In this document: in pieces, positions 39,664 through 53,400 of the stretch
Layout: every line of letters starts with the position of its first letter
How positions within the stretch are numbered: position 1 is the first letter of the stretch
The notes under the pieces: generated by a model
The model's database searches: none
The model's input: only the letters and a program-made list of their open reading frames with translations
What the model was told of the DNA's origin: nothing
DNA from: Onchocerca lupi
Taxonomy: Eukaryota > Nematoda > Chromadorea > Rhabditida > Onchocercidae
Length of the DNA stretch: 64,000 nucleotides
Assembly: GCA_028564675.1 (NCBI GenBank)
Contig: JAOVVO010000091.1
Location: forward strand, 110,088-174,087
Direction: 5' to 3'
Program-made: the position numbers and the translations under genes

Positions 39664-41394
39664 ATGTGTTTGCATTCCGTAACGATTTCATTATCATTTT
39701 CAATGTTGTTCTACATCGGCATCAGCTATACAACGATGCTTCCGGACCATATGGCAACATTTCTGGGTCTGAAAAGCGCAGATGACAAGAATCTGGGCTT
39801 CGCCAAACCATTTCACTTAGCGTATTTTGATGATTTTAATGTTGATATTCCCAGTAGTAGCAATATCCACAGCCGATTTCATACTAGTGGTAAATTTTCT
39901 GATTCGGTGATATTAAATTAAGTACGATTTATTTCAATAAATGTGCAATTTTATTAACATTCGTATAGTATAGAGGCTTAGTGCAATAGTGATTACAGTG
40001 TAGGTCCTTGAATTTTCGATAAGTTTCAAATATACATCTAACTGTAAGCAGATTTATACGACCACTTTTTACTGCTCTAAATGGTTATAAATATCCAATT
40101 TCTGAAATAGTGCGAAATTATGGCGAAAACAGGAGCTCAGGCTCATTTACACAGGAAGAAAAATTCACATTGATATAGGCAAGTTTACTGAGAAAAATGA
40201 TCCAGTTGTGATGAGTAAGGATTGTTAGAATTGAAATTAATAATTTCCTCATGGTTTTGAGACAGGAAAATGGACAGTTATGAGTGCTGCAAGAAAAGCA
40301 AAAAAACAAGAAAAATAACACAAAAAAAAAAACCACCAAAACACCAACGTGATAAAAATCACGAAACAAAGAAAAAAAAAAAAAACGAAGAAAAAAAGGG
40401 AAAATATATATATATGATTACGGATCAGCTAGAATTAAAGAAAAGCACTACTTCTTCTGTAGTGATCTATGTTGTGAAATTTTCAAGTTTATGAAATTCC
40501 AGAATTCATCAATCTGTTCATTAACCTCAGTTTCAGATACAGCTCGTTGTTTCTCCTGCATGTCGCGTCTCTACGAAGCAGTTTGGCCCGCTCTTTCGTC
40601 TATTTACAAGAGGCCGAAAAATTTCACGGATCTATGTAACGACAACGATCTCGACCCACAATACATTCCGTTCACTTATTGCCCAACAATTTGCATACGA
40701 ATGTGGGAGGAACCAACTGTAGCTGGTACTTTTTCTATTCAAACTAATCGCATCGTTATATGCGGTAAAATTCTGACTACATCTATAGCAGAAAGCTGAC
40801 ACATAACTTTCTCAGATTGGATTTTCAACAAAACTGCTTTTAAGTCCAACAGGAGGAGAGATTACTTCAATTATACAATCTCATTCAATCTATCTGCATT
40901 CCTTCTTGTCATTCTGGAAGATTATCATACAAGCAATCAGAGTAATTTTATTGTAGATGAACAGCTTGTAGGAGTTCGAATAAGAGGTCATATTCGCGGA
41001 TGCCTTGATGAACTTCTCTATAACGGTTTCAATCAAACAATCGTTACGTGGTACAGATGGATGCACCGCGATTCTTGCCGTCAATATAGGTTTTGATTTC
41101 TCTATTACGTTTTCCACAAAATTTTTTCTAACTAATCCAAATCAACAATTTGAATGTTTCAGAAAGCGTGAACTATTCAAGTTACCGACAGAATTAAGCG
41201 ATGACAGCTATATTACGGTATGTACTTGTTATGCCGACTATTGCAACGGAAGATCGTCTGCCGGAACAACCGGACGAGGAGCCTCTCACTGTCCGTTCTT
41301 CCTTGTGCTCTTATGTTCATTTATCATATTGTTTTTTATTCAAAGGATATCCTGGTCAGTGCGCATCTTTGTATATCGTATCTCATATCTGTGA
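39664..41394 (+). CDS. Ly6/uPAR-fold secreted or surface-anchored protein
   Basis: Exons 39664-39889, 40537-40725, 40972-41089 and 41163-41394 join in phase to 254 residues. The N-terminus MCLHSVTISLSFSMLFYIGI is a likely signal peptide. A linker of ~60 residues leads to a ten-cysteine three-finger-like domain that starts CFSCMSRLYEAVW, passes NFTDLC, YCPTIC, RIRGHIRGC and RDSC, and ends VCTCYADYCNG; the closing CxCxxxYCN is the Ly6 signature. Two N-glycosylation sites lie in it (NFT, NQT). The hydrophobic tail FFLVLLCSFIILFFI suggests a GPI signal or membrane anchor, though about 15 basic/aromatic residues follow it. Nematodes have expanded Ly6 families, some of which modulate ion channels or sperm and epithelial functions; no specific role can be assigned. 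The reading frame is open upstream of the ATG to 39625. Confidence 0.72.
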
Positions 41395-42417
41395 TTTTGT
41401 GGAGAACCTAGGACTCACATTTTTGATGACGACTAGCAAATTTATCCCAAGACAAAAGTTTTATTGTAGCAGAGACTTGAATAATACATATTTCACATTT
41501 TTCTGAGTAAGGTACTTGAGATCAGCTCTATGATTAAGATGCAACAAAAATAAATGCAAGGAAGTATTGTAGTAAACAAATTAGAATTTGAAAGAAAAAA
41601 TAAATACTCCGAAATCCGATCAATTCATTTCCAGCTTATAGTTCAGACACCTGATAGAGTCATTCGTCCAGTCTCTGCTCTATCATCCCCTCAAGAATTT
41701 CTTCACGGTGTGAAATTTTCTTCGACTAAAATAAATATTCATTTAGTTACTATTCTGTAACGCTACTAAGACACTTATTTCACCGATATAACTGCAGACG
41801 ATTTACGAAAAAACTAATTGGTATTAATAATTAGAAATTTGTACGGGAAAATTACTCATCTTAATTTAATTTAAACTAGTGCCATAAAGGTATATCAGAA
41901 GACCAATATGAAACGAAAAAAGAAAATAGATGCGAAAGATATAAAAGAGCACCGGTAAAATTCCTAAAACACTATTAATTGAGGAAAAATTGAAGGCGAC
42001 AGGTTACAATCATTATTTTTTTAAAAAAGTTAATGGACCAATACTACATTTAAATTTACACGATATCTTTTAACAAAATTATCATTTCAACACATTTCTG
42101 AACAAATATCACAATATTAGATACAAAGATTGATTTTTGATACTAGAAGCAAGCTATCAGGTGATGTGAGAGAGAAATATGAATGCAAGATACAACTGAA
42201 ATTTTGCAAATCTTTTTAGATCCATAAAAATATAAACATATACAAACAGAACAACAAATTCTTGTAAATTCTAGAATATAATAATTGTTTTCTACAATAT
42301 TTTGCGGACTTAAATAAAGATGCTTCAAACTATCAGCCTTCTTCCCTCATCAGAAAAAAGAATTAATCAATTTTTCAGTAGTTCTGGCAATTTTGATCAG
42401 TCAATATGATTGATTTG
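41395..42417. other. Intergenic, convergent 3' ends
   Basis: Spacer between the Ly6-type gene (plus) and TELO2 (minus). AT-rich. A 68-codon frame at 41554-41760 has no recognisable features. Confidence 0.45.
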
Positions 42418-45400
42418 TTATTCGCTCACAGACATAATTCCAGCAATAGTTTCAGCAGCTATTTGTGCTATCTGTCTACATTCCATCGACGGATCAGCTT
42501 CAGCCATCTTCGTAGTATATTCGAACCAGTCGAATAATTCTTCTATAGGAAACAGTTGTCATAAAAATATAATTCAAATATGACGAAAAGCAGATCATTT
42601 AATTTTATGGCCTTGAGTAATTTTAAAGTTTTGAAAACTTTTTGTGAAAACTTTGGGTTTCAATTAAATTCATTCCTATTGATAGTAGTTCTAGTATCCT
42701 AAATTTGCTTGGAAGAATCAATACTTTTAGTGGATAAGAGAAAAAAAAAAAAACTACGACATATTCTCATTAGCATCATTAATTTGAGATAAATAAAACT
42801 CTAACAGCTGAGCGACGACTTTCCCATGAGAATCCATAAATAAGGTTAAAACAGAAATAATTTACCAGAATAGAATTGCAATATTATCTCTGCCGATAAG
42901 GACACACAAACAGAAGCATAACAAAAAAGCACAGCTTGTCTCACCGCAAAATTCGTATTATGTCGCAATGGAATGAGAAGATGAACCAAGGTACTGCAGT
43001 AGAGAAAGATATTATCATTTTATGAAAAGTAGGAAATATGGTAAAAAACAGTATTCCTCATCCAGAGATAACTGGTACGGAGACCTCGATATTCAATGAA
43101 ATGCTATTGCACATTAGGCTGCATTATATCTGACTTGAATTCAATTCTCTTCTTAGTTCTTGGTCAAACTACATGCAAAATCAAATGCTATCTTCTCCAA
43201 AAATAAAGCAATTTTAAGGTCAATAAGTTATCTAAAATATGTATGATAAATTCACTAATTGAAAAAAAATCTTTAGTATTGTCCAGATGCGCTGAAAATT
43301 TGACATTTGAATGAAAGCACTTAGAAAAACATTCATATCATTCTCTAAAAAAATAATGAACACTTTTTTTTTTTTTTTTGATTTACTGTTTATTAACATA
43401 AAGACATTTTTACAATATTTGATAGGTCATCAAATCTTTAAATAGACAAGGAAAATACCCAGTCTTTTTCAAAAAAGATTTAAATTATCAAGATAAGTAA
43501 GGAGATACAAGGACTATTCGAAATCTTTGATGTCAAAGAATTTGAATTTTAGGTCATCTTGGATACGATTTCATTCTTGTAATCGAACTTTAAACCTTAC
43601 AATTGTCTAAAACTGAAATAAAAGTCAAAAGTTCCATTCAGTCAACATACCTACACATTTTGACTGTACATGGAGACGTGCCAGAACACTTGACTAAATG
43701 AGCCATACAGAAAAGAATCTTACTCAGTAATTCTGAATCTCTCCCCTGAAATAAGAAATCTTTATTCATAGTAAAAAAAAAATGCCAATACAGTCTATCA
43801 ATTTATTGTATGGTTAAATTACTTCAAAATAAGTAATCAAACACCGAAAGTAGATTCCACAGAATTTAAATAAAAGACTAACAGTGAGATCAAGATGTTC
43901 ACGATGCTCATCGATTGCACTCAAGGGATAGAAGAAGGAATTTGCCACTGGTATGAACCTGTTTTCCTTTAGCTTTGTAACTGGTGCTTTCACGAAAAAT
44001 TTCGTTTTGGACATCAGTTTTCCATCGTCATCGTTCAAAGTTTTATTATCTAAGCAGTCACTATGAAAAAATTCATGTCTGGCAACATTTTATGATTTTG
44101 TTACCATTATCAATCGAGAAGGATTTGTTATCACTATTCAGTAATTTATCAAAGATAAATCTTCAGATTGTTTAGCTGAAAAATATCAGATGTCTTTAGT
44201 AAAGTCACTCCAGATGTTAAATTATTAAACAGAAGTTACATTAACTAGAAGGGCGTGCCCTTCAACATCACCTTCATTCTTTGAAATTCCGGTGCCTAGA
44301 TTTTCAACAATTCGGGTTGAGGATGAATATTCCGATGCCGCATCGGACAAAGCTTTTAAAATGATATACCTATTCACCATCGAACATCTGAAAATGAAGC
44401 GAAAGATGGATAAATGAAGAAATATATGCTCTTCGCAATTTCAAAACAAAAAATTTCAAATACAGCTGTTTCTGTAATTCCTTCAGTGCACGAATTAGAC
44501 TGAATTTAATTGCAACAATCAAATTCAAACAAACTTCCTCGAAAACATGATTTCAATAGCAACATTTCCCAAATATGGACTTGTCACCAAACACGATTCA
44601 ATAAGCTGTAGTCGTTTCTCCTGCAGATGATGATATATAAATTTACAAAATATGAATTGCGATATGAACAAAATTTTTTCTCAGAAATCTGCCCATTCAT
44701 AACAAAAATTAATCCAGTTCCAAAATTTGTTATCTTTGAGAAAAATTTTGATAAGAATTAAAATAATCGACAAGAATGGTTTTTAAGATCCTAGGCGAAA
44801 ATTAAAACTGTATCAGAATGACACAGAAAAAAAAAACTAAGGTTATTTTCGTCGGCCTTTAGATAATCAGTAGGTATGCGTTATCTCTATCATAATAACG
44901 GTATATATGTTACCCTATCTATTGTATTAGTATAAATACCTGGAAATGTTCAGTTTTGAAGCGATCACTAAGATCGATAAGTTGACAAAGTAGTTCTTCC
45001 GCAGACTGTTCATAACCAACAGCTCGTCGTCTGAAATCACTCTAAATAGATAAAAATGTTACTAAGATGTTTAATATATCATCTAAATTAAATTATAAAG
45101 TAAAGTTAGTTCGATACATTTTGGATTTTTTTTTTTTCATAAACTGAATACTTTTTCATGAACTGGTTAAGACTTTTCATTATCATAATACTAAAAAATG
45201 TCATCAAGGCTTAAAAAGATACTGCAGTACTATGGAAATGTAATATATGATCTGCTAGGAAACCGAACCACTGTGTCTGTCTATTCTCAGCCCACTTCAT
45301 ACCGATACGAAAAATGGAAGACACTGATATTATTTCAAATTATTATCTAAATTATCATTATTCTACCACATTTCTTTCTTTTTCTTTTTTGTTGACGAGA

Positions 45401-48400
45401 CCAAAATGTGACTTGAAAACACTAGGATGCGTTCATACCTAATCATTGGTTCCAGTGCGTTGAATGCAGCCTCAAATTTGGCACAATCGTTCTGCTCATT
45501 TAGCATCTCAATACAATCCCTAATATAATAAGGGACTTTTACACAGCGATAGTCTTCATCATTTTCTTCCTGAAAAAATAAAAATGCATCTTCCGCTCTG
45601 TTTTCGGTGCTGATAATTCTAAACTACAGACAGTCCAAACAAGCAAAGTCCTTTAAAAATGCTCAATAAAATACATTCTATTTCCTATCACGAGCAGCAC
45701 AGAATAATTGTGCTTTGTAACTTATAAGACATATTTATACGATCAAAGTTGATATTAACATCTAATGGAATTGTTTATAACTGTGCAAACCTTTTTCAGA
45801 ATCAATTCTTCTGCAGGAATTTCATACTCAGGGAAGTCATCATCATCGCTATCAATTTTGTCTGCATCATTTCGCACATCCTGTATTTCCAGTTGCATCA
45901 CTTTTTTCTCCTCAATGCCACTTTTATCAACCTTCACATCAACACTATACTCATCCATCACAATCTTCTTCAAATCTACCATGATCTCATCTGCTTCAGA
46001 AGGGAATTCAAATTTTAGTTCACCCAATGAAAACCAGTTCGTAAGTACTTCTAAAGAAATACATAATTCTAAAAACGATAACAGTATCAATTTTTTCTGC
46101 ATTATTTCATATATCTTAACTTCTACTCGCAAAACTCTATTTCTGAAAAAAAGGATTCTTTTTGGGGACATTTCTGAGATGCAAAAAAGCAAAACAAAAA
46201 TATGCTGACCTGATACAAACATTCCTCTTAATCTACGTCGAATGTCTGTGCATTTGAGACGAATGTTCATACCAGCAGCCATTTTAGTAATAACGTCAGA
46301 TGAAATAGCACGACGTATTTGTTCGCTGAAACTTTTTCAATCTTAATTTCATCATTCGATGAAAGTAAAATTGATATTTAAAAACTTCAACAGTCTTACA
46401 AAATCAGTAATTTCACTTCTTCTAAGATGAATCATTCTACATACGGCAACATGATGTGCAATGGTTCCGTAATTATTTTATGTATAAGAATCAATGCAAG
46501 GCACAACATATGCCCCACTAATAGATATTGTAATAAAGATTTCAAGTAGCAGCATTTTGGAGGATTACTTGGAAAAAAAAAATGACTACTTGGAAATTTA
46601 GTACAAACATCTGCTTCGGGCATGTTTTTAGATAATTATATGTTCACTGTTTCCAAGCTATGTTAATTTCAACGAATGAAACTTACTTTGCATATTTGAC
46701 AAAGGTGAGAAGCACAACATCAATATAATCCAGCTGTTCATCAGAAGAATGACTGACATGAATACTACTGGCCCAGACATTCATAGCTGTACAGATCGTA
46801 TCTTGATGTAAGGTACTCCATGGTCCGTTACCTGTTATGAGCAATTGAATGCTAATTCCATATAATGTTATATGAATATGAATAACAATCTTTATGAATA
46901 AGCATCAAATGATTAGGTAAGCTGAGAAAAAGTGGACAAGATTCTGGCAAATTAAAAAAATCATTTTACAAAATTTGCAAAAAGAGATTTATGCAGATCT
47001 CAAAACAAAATTTTGGTTCGGCCAAAGAAGATCGACAAATTTATTAAATCAAATTCGCACTGAGAGTAAAAATGGGCATATATTATATTTCAATATAAAT
47101 TAAAGCAAAATTATGATAATCCAAAATTTCGCGACGACTGTGATTCTGCAAATTGCCTACAAAAAAAGACTGACAAAAAAAACTGTTACCACAGGACTCA
47201 TTGTTGCCGAAATGCAAACAAACAGCCAATTTTTCAGGAACTTGTTCTGTCGAAGGGAAAATTTTAACAAAGAGCGCTTTTTCAAAGAAAATCCGTCTCA
47301 CTATCCGGTTTTTGTATATTTCATTACCAAACAATTTCTGTAAGATATAATATATAGCATAACTTTACTAAAGAAGGCAATGTCCTGAGTATATCTATAG
47401 GACCTTTCTGGAACTAAATGAACTAATGATGAGAGTAAAGGTTTAAGCCGGTGAAAGAAAGTGTTAATCTTAATTTTTGGTCATTAAGCTTCAGAAAATA
47501 TTTGCTGTGTAATTACAAAGTTTTACTTTATATACCTTCTTCTATGTTTTCATTGTACATGAAGTTAAATATAATCATTCTACTTTATATTTCTGCAAAA
47601 GTTTCCATGTATTCCTATTACTGCTCCATCAAAGCAAACCTGAAGCATTTCGCCATCTTTTGCAGCAAGTAGCGTAAGTATGAGCAGATTTTCTGAATGA
47701 GCTATGCCGTTTGAAGAATCCGTAAGCAATCTCGCGCTAATACGGCTCCAAATCATGTCATTTACTTGAGACTCCAACCAAGTTATTAGTGTCCGAAATG
47801 TCTGGGAATAAAAGTTAGTGAAAATGACAAGTTAGGAATCGTAACTTGTATTCGCAAGTCAACAATTTGATTTCGAAGAAAATTTTGGTTCTTTTTAATT
47901 GATAAAATAAAAAATAAAAATCTCAATCTTGAATATAAAATGCATAAAATAAAGACTAACAACAATATCTCCGTGGCTCAGCTCATAAATGACACCTGCG
48001 AGGAATTCCATGTTCACATTCTTCGCATTTCGACATCGCTTTATCGCATTCATGAGAGTAGTTTTAAGTGCATCCAATAAATAAATCCAGTGATTGTTTA
48101 AATATGCTTTTAGAAATGCATTATTTGATTCAACCTCAACAAATTAAAACACAGCAATAAATTTTCAGATAGAAGAATAACAATCTAATTTAAGTAATAA
48201 AAATAACATTCTTTGTTGCTACCACAAAAAAAATTTGATGTATTCAAAGAATTGAAGCATCTCATAAAATTGAATTCTAGGACCAATTTCTTTTCCGCTG
48301 AATAACCAAAAAAGTACAAATGACGAATAAGAACTAACCAAACTTGAAAGATGAGAATTTCCGAATACATTGTGCACCAAACATGTAGTCTGACCCAAAA

Positions 48401-49968
48401 GTCTGCATAATTCTCCTTGCTTAGCATTCCAGTCCACTGAAATTTCAAGAACTACATGTATGCTTGTGATATTGCTAATTATAATAAGCAAAGTATGATT
48501 TATTATCTTGTGTATTCTTTTCTCAAAAAATAATAAAAAAATTAAAAGTTTCATAAACATGTCTGAGACATGGATTATTTAAACTTCGCTTATGAAAAAA
48601 AAAATTCTGAAAACTAATGAAAATTTAGATAGATGAGATCATCAGTACATATATGCAGTAAGAAAATGTAGGGAGAAACTACTTGATACTTTATATAAGT
48701 AATAAAAAATAAGTAAATGAATAACTGCTGACTATCATTCGGATCTTTCTCAATGCTGTCGGCAAGCAATGATTCTAAACGTGTTTTTTCCACATCATCC
48801 AATAAAATTATTATATGCTGCAAGCGAAACATCTGAGAGTTATCACAAGAATGCAAAGCACTGATCAAAACGAGTAAAGCATCAGCTACTGGAGCTAAAC
48901 GGAACAGCGCTGTGAACAATTTCTTGAATTCATTCACTGTCAAAAGGCCTGCAATTTCAGACGAATCTTTTCTTTTTTAAAATGAATGCAAATTCCAATA
49001 AATCACCAGAAGAAAACAAAGAAATGCTCGAAAATAATAATACAAAGAATAATCAAAATACCATTCGTAGTCAATTGATAGCAACTCCTATAGTTATTTC
49101 TTACTTAACGCTTCACAACTTTTGTTAAATTACATTTCGGTAAAACGAAAAATGTAAGCAATCAAGAACGAAACAATCTTCCTTTATATGTTAATCTTTT
49201 CGATTTGTTTAACATCATCTATTAAAAATTCCGTATTTTCTCTCATTGGAAGTGTTTTCATGTATAACAGTACGCTGCGATTTAATTCACAATCAAAAAA
49301 GTCTTCACTTCACTTTCGATTTACTTTCTGATTAAAGACATAATTTTTCTCTATCATTTGCACTTTGTCATCTAGTATGTTCTTATTACTTGTTTAACGA
49401 ATCTGACATCAGATTTAATATTTTTGTTATCTTATCCTTTTACGTGTTCAGTACTTTTCATAACTTTTCGATCTTATTTTCTATTTTATTGAACCCTGCC
49501 GATATTCACTCTTTTTATTTACCTAACTTTTTGACGTCAATTAAATATTTTATTAGAAATAACAAAATGAAAAAATAGCTACCGAGTACAGAAGGATGAA
49601 AGATGTTAACCAACTGGGTAAGTATGCGGTGTTTCACAAACAGTGGTCTTTCCGGTGACGACATACACTGAAATTCCATGTGTACATAAGGATTGAAAGC
49701 AATTTTTGGAAATTTTCGGAAACTTTGAAAACATTAAAAAAAACTATAGAATTTGACGCAATCTGCGGAAACAAGACAATTTGAATGAAACTGCTGCATA
49801 AATTATCAAGTTCAAACCTGGTCTTATAACAAGCATTTATTTGACCAATAAATGTTTCAGTGCCAAGAAGAAGGGAATAGTGTTTACCTGTAGAGCATTT
49901 TGAAGAGCAGCAAGCAATTCAGATCTGCTCCTAGCACTGCTGATGGCATTAAATTCTTCGTCACACAT
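42418..49968 (-). CDS. TELO2: TELO2/CLK-2 (Tel2), PIKK maturation factor
   Basis: Eighteen exons: 49968-49888, 49667-49583, 48948-48733, 48436-48344, 48106-47961, 47801-47640, 47337-47190, 46831-46687, 46325-46210, 46050-45791, 45569-45439, 45030-44940, 44620-44535, 44387-44272, 44049-43883, 43745-43651, 42993-42866, 42542-42418; about 796 residues (human 837). N-terminus MCDEEFNAISSARSR. LLGQTTCLVHNVFGN and NHWIYLLDALKTTL match the human LLGKVVALPDHLGN region. RRRLRGMFVSEVLTNW matches VRRLGMIVAEVVS, and an acidic DSDDDDF linker follows. PYYIRDCIEML opens the C-terminal telomere-length-regulation domain, with RFIPVANSFFYPL matching FNSVAGHFFFPL. Tel2 is the scaffold of the TTT co-chaperone with TTI1/TTI2 and HSP90 that stabilises ATM, ATR, mTOR, SMG1 and DNA-PK; C. 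elegans CLK-2 acts in the DNA damage checkpoint. The 44272 donor (GAA-G then GTGATG) was chosen only because it closes the phase. Confidence 0.92.
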
Positions 49969-50422
49969 CTCAAATCACATCTTCGTCTATTTAGACAATC
50001 AAATTAAATCCCAGTAAGACATACTTCTTCGACTAACACAGCCAATCCGTCCTTTTTGTCTCCCTCATTCTCTTTGTTTAGTAACTTCCTCCATTTTCAT
50101 TACCACCACTTTTTGCAAATTAACACATGTCTCTCCATCCAACCCCTATTAGTAACTGCCACTGATAACTAATTCACTAATCACCAATTGATCTTCCAGG
50201 TTGTCCAATCTGTAGCCGTAAAATACACTTCGGCCTGGGTGTACAAATACTTCAGTTCCAGCAATCCAAGTTGGTGCTCTAATATTGGTGTTGCAGCATG
50301 GAATCTTTGAACAAGCGGAATCTATTTAGAAATTTGGTTCAGATTGATTTTGGCAGTTACGTGAATTTCTTTTTAAATTGTTCTATATCCATGTTGAGAT
50401 TTCATTCATTTCAGGTGGAATA
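49969..50422. promoter_or_regulatory. Shared upstream region of divergent TELO2 and SDA1 genes
   Basis: The two start codons face away from each other over 454 bp with no exon between. The stretch 50040-50280 is less AT-rich than its surroundings. A good acceptor, TTTCAG, lies nine bases before the SDA1 ATG and is a likely spliced-leader trans-splice site. No individual factor site can be named. Confidence 0.5.
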
Positions 50423-53400
50423 ATGGCTTCTCATTTGGAAACAAATCTTGGATTACTACAAGAATTGGTACGTCTATTTTTCGAAGTTCCTCTTTTGTAT
50501 TGTATAATATAAGGCTGAATTCTATCGTCTTCTTTTACACTGCAAATGAAAAATGTATTTGGTAAGTCGTATATGAAAGCATAAAGAATGTATTAGTGAT
50601 CTATCTGTACGCCGATATTTGGAAGGAAGGCTTAGATTATTCGCAGGTGGAAGCTTCAAAATATAAAGAATATGCTTGGTTACTTGCATTGTATATAGAT
50701 CTTCGCATTGTTTTTTTCTTTTATAATTACTCACAGTTCTTGAAAACATACCAAATTATAAAGTGATATTATTAGGATTAAGGAAGCTTGTCATTATATA
50801 TCGTTGTTAACAACGTGCCAAGTATCCAGGTTGTTTTTATAAATAAGAGATCGCTGAGAATATAGATATTCATTTTATTTACTAACTCGTTTGACGTGAT
50901 GAAATCTGATTTTTAGATAAACAAAGATCCAGAATCATATAAGGAAGAATTTTTGGGAGAATACAAATTCTATATCAAAACAATACAATTAATGAAATTG
51001 CAACCGAGTTTAAATCATGCGGATTTGCAATCATTGCTGGAACTGATCAATTTTTTAGCATCTACTAGTAGCCACTATCCAAGTTAGTTTATTTGAAATA
51101 GAAGATTTTTGTGATTTATTCGTGGATTTATTTTTGTCACTCTGTGCCTCAATAAACTTTGCGAGATTACTAATATATTGTGAACTTTCCTGAATTTATA
51201 AGTTCCATTTGCAGAGGAGGGTAAGGAATATGCAGCTAATATTATGGAAATTCTGAATAGTCGATTGACTGGACTTGATCCACAGGTAGTTCTCGAACTT
51301 TCAGGAAATTAAAAGAGAATTTTTTTTTCTTTAAAGTTATAAAAGTGGCAATGATACTATATATTAAAGAAGGATTTGCTAAAGTTTTAATCTCATTATC
51401 GAAATTACTGGCATATCGTCAGCTGAATAAGATTTTCTGACTTTAAAAATCGACTTTAGATTCGGGTGGCATTTTGTAAAGCTCTTATTACACTACGAAA
51501 TCGCAGAATCATTGATTCGTTGGCTATTATCGATTTATTTTTCACGCTTATTCCTTGTGAAGATAAAAATTTGAGGCTAGTTTCTAATCCTTATACTTCG
51601 ACAGCATAAATTCTTCGCATAAATATTTCATTTTTGGAGTCGCCTGCTGCGAACGTGAATTAAGTGTTGGATTAATTATCTTATTGTCAGCTAATGTTAT
51701 CTGGAATCAATCTAGATGAATAAAGAAATATTAACACTTTTCAAGAAAAAGAGTAATCCGCATTATATGATTTCCAGAAAGTTCATCTGCGGATCAATAA
51801 AAGCCCTAATAAAAAAACTTACACTACAACATCGCGATCAGAAGATGCTATGGAAAATTCGAACTTTTTTGTTCACGAAATTGAAAAACTCTCGATCCAT
51901 CGTGGTGCGCACAGCTGAATTGGTAGAATTTCGATATTTTCTAATTTTTCTTCGGACACTGAATTTTTACTTTATTAATTAAAGACTTCGTTTTTCGATT
52001 ATTTGATTTTTGATATCTTTCCGGTACTTATCGACGGGTTTCGGAAGGGTTTTTTGAGAGATGCTAAAACAGCAAACGCTTTGGCAGAGTGCTGTCTTCA
52101 CAAGATTTCACGCATTCAGGTTTGTTACAATAACATTTTATAATAAGAACAAAAAAAAAATACGACAGTTTAATTAACTAGAAGATAAAACAAAATGCTT
52201 TCGTAGCTGTCATTATAAATCATTTGCTTAAGATTTGCTTACGTCATTCTGAATTTTCGATAAGAGACAGACGTTGAATTATGTAATTAAACACCCGTAA
52301 TGATAATAAGTGATTTGCTAAAAGAAAACGAGATACAACTTTAAAGTTCACCAGATTTGGGCAGTGCATTTCTTCTGTTTATAGATTGCAGCAATAAAAT
52401 TCTTTCTTGGCTCTTTGGAAGACGATGCTTCCGATGACGATGAAAATGAAAGTGAAGAGGAAGATCAAAAAACTTTGAAACAGGTGCATCCCTTATCGAA
52501 GAATTTTAACATGCAGTTGGATTTTGAAGAACTCAAGTTTGAGAGTTGATATTTTTGTTCGGAAAAGTTTAGATATAAAAATATTTTATAGGTTGTCGTT
52601 GCATACAAAGCTGCGAAAAAGACTCGTAAAAAGAAGGAAAAATTCATGAAAGCAAAGAAACTGTTAAATACCGATAGAAAATCCAAGAAAGAGAATGCCG
52701 GAAAATTCTGCAATTTGTTAGCAATTCGCTATATTTATGATCCTCAAACATTTGCTGAGCGATTATTCGGCTTATTAGAGAGCAGGAAGAATGAGAAATT
52801 CGAAACGCGTCTTCTATGCATGGCGCTATGTGCTCGAATGATTGGTATTCACAAATTGCAAATATTATCTTTTTATTCCTACATGCATCGCTTTCTCCAA
52901 CCAAAGCAAAGAGAAGTTCGTTCATATCATAGAAATGTTTTCTGAATAAGTTTTTTTTTTTTAATTTTCGGAATTAAGGTAATTTTATTAAAAAGATGAT
53001 TTAACTTGCTTTGCATTTACGAAATGCTGATGCTTTACTTCGATATAAGAACTTTTAATTTCAATACTGCAGAATATTTTGTGCACATGTTTTTCAGATT
53101 ACTAGAATATTGCTTTATGTAGCGCAAGCTTGTCATGAACTGGTACCTCCAGATATTGTTGAACAGTTGGTGTACGTTATTGCCCAAAATTTTGTTTCTG
53201 ACCGAAATACACCCGAGGCAATGACAGTTGGATTAAATACCATACGTGAAATATTTGCAACCTGTCCATTTGGTGCAACAGAGGATCTGCTCAGAGATTT
53301 GACTGATGTATGCTTCATTTTCTTTTTTTTTTTTATCTTTCTGGAACTTCGCTAAATATGTCAAAAATGAAAAGATTGAAAATTGTTATCAACAGTAAAA

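Noticed and set aside
45765..46208. 147-codon plus-strand frame
   Set aside because: Antisense shadow of the long TELO2 exon 46050-45791; the Ser-rich content is the complement of its acidic linker.
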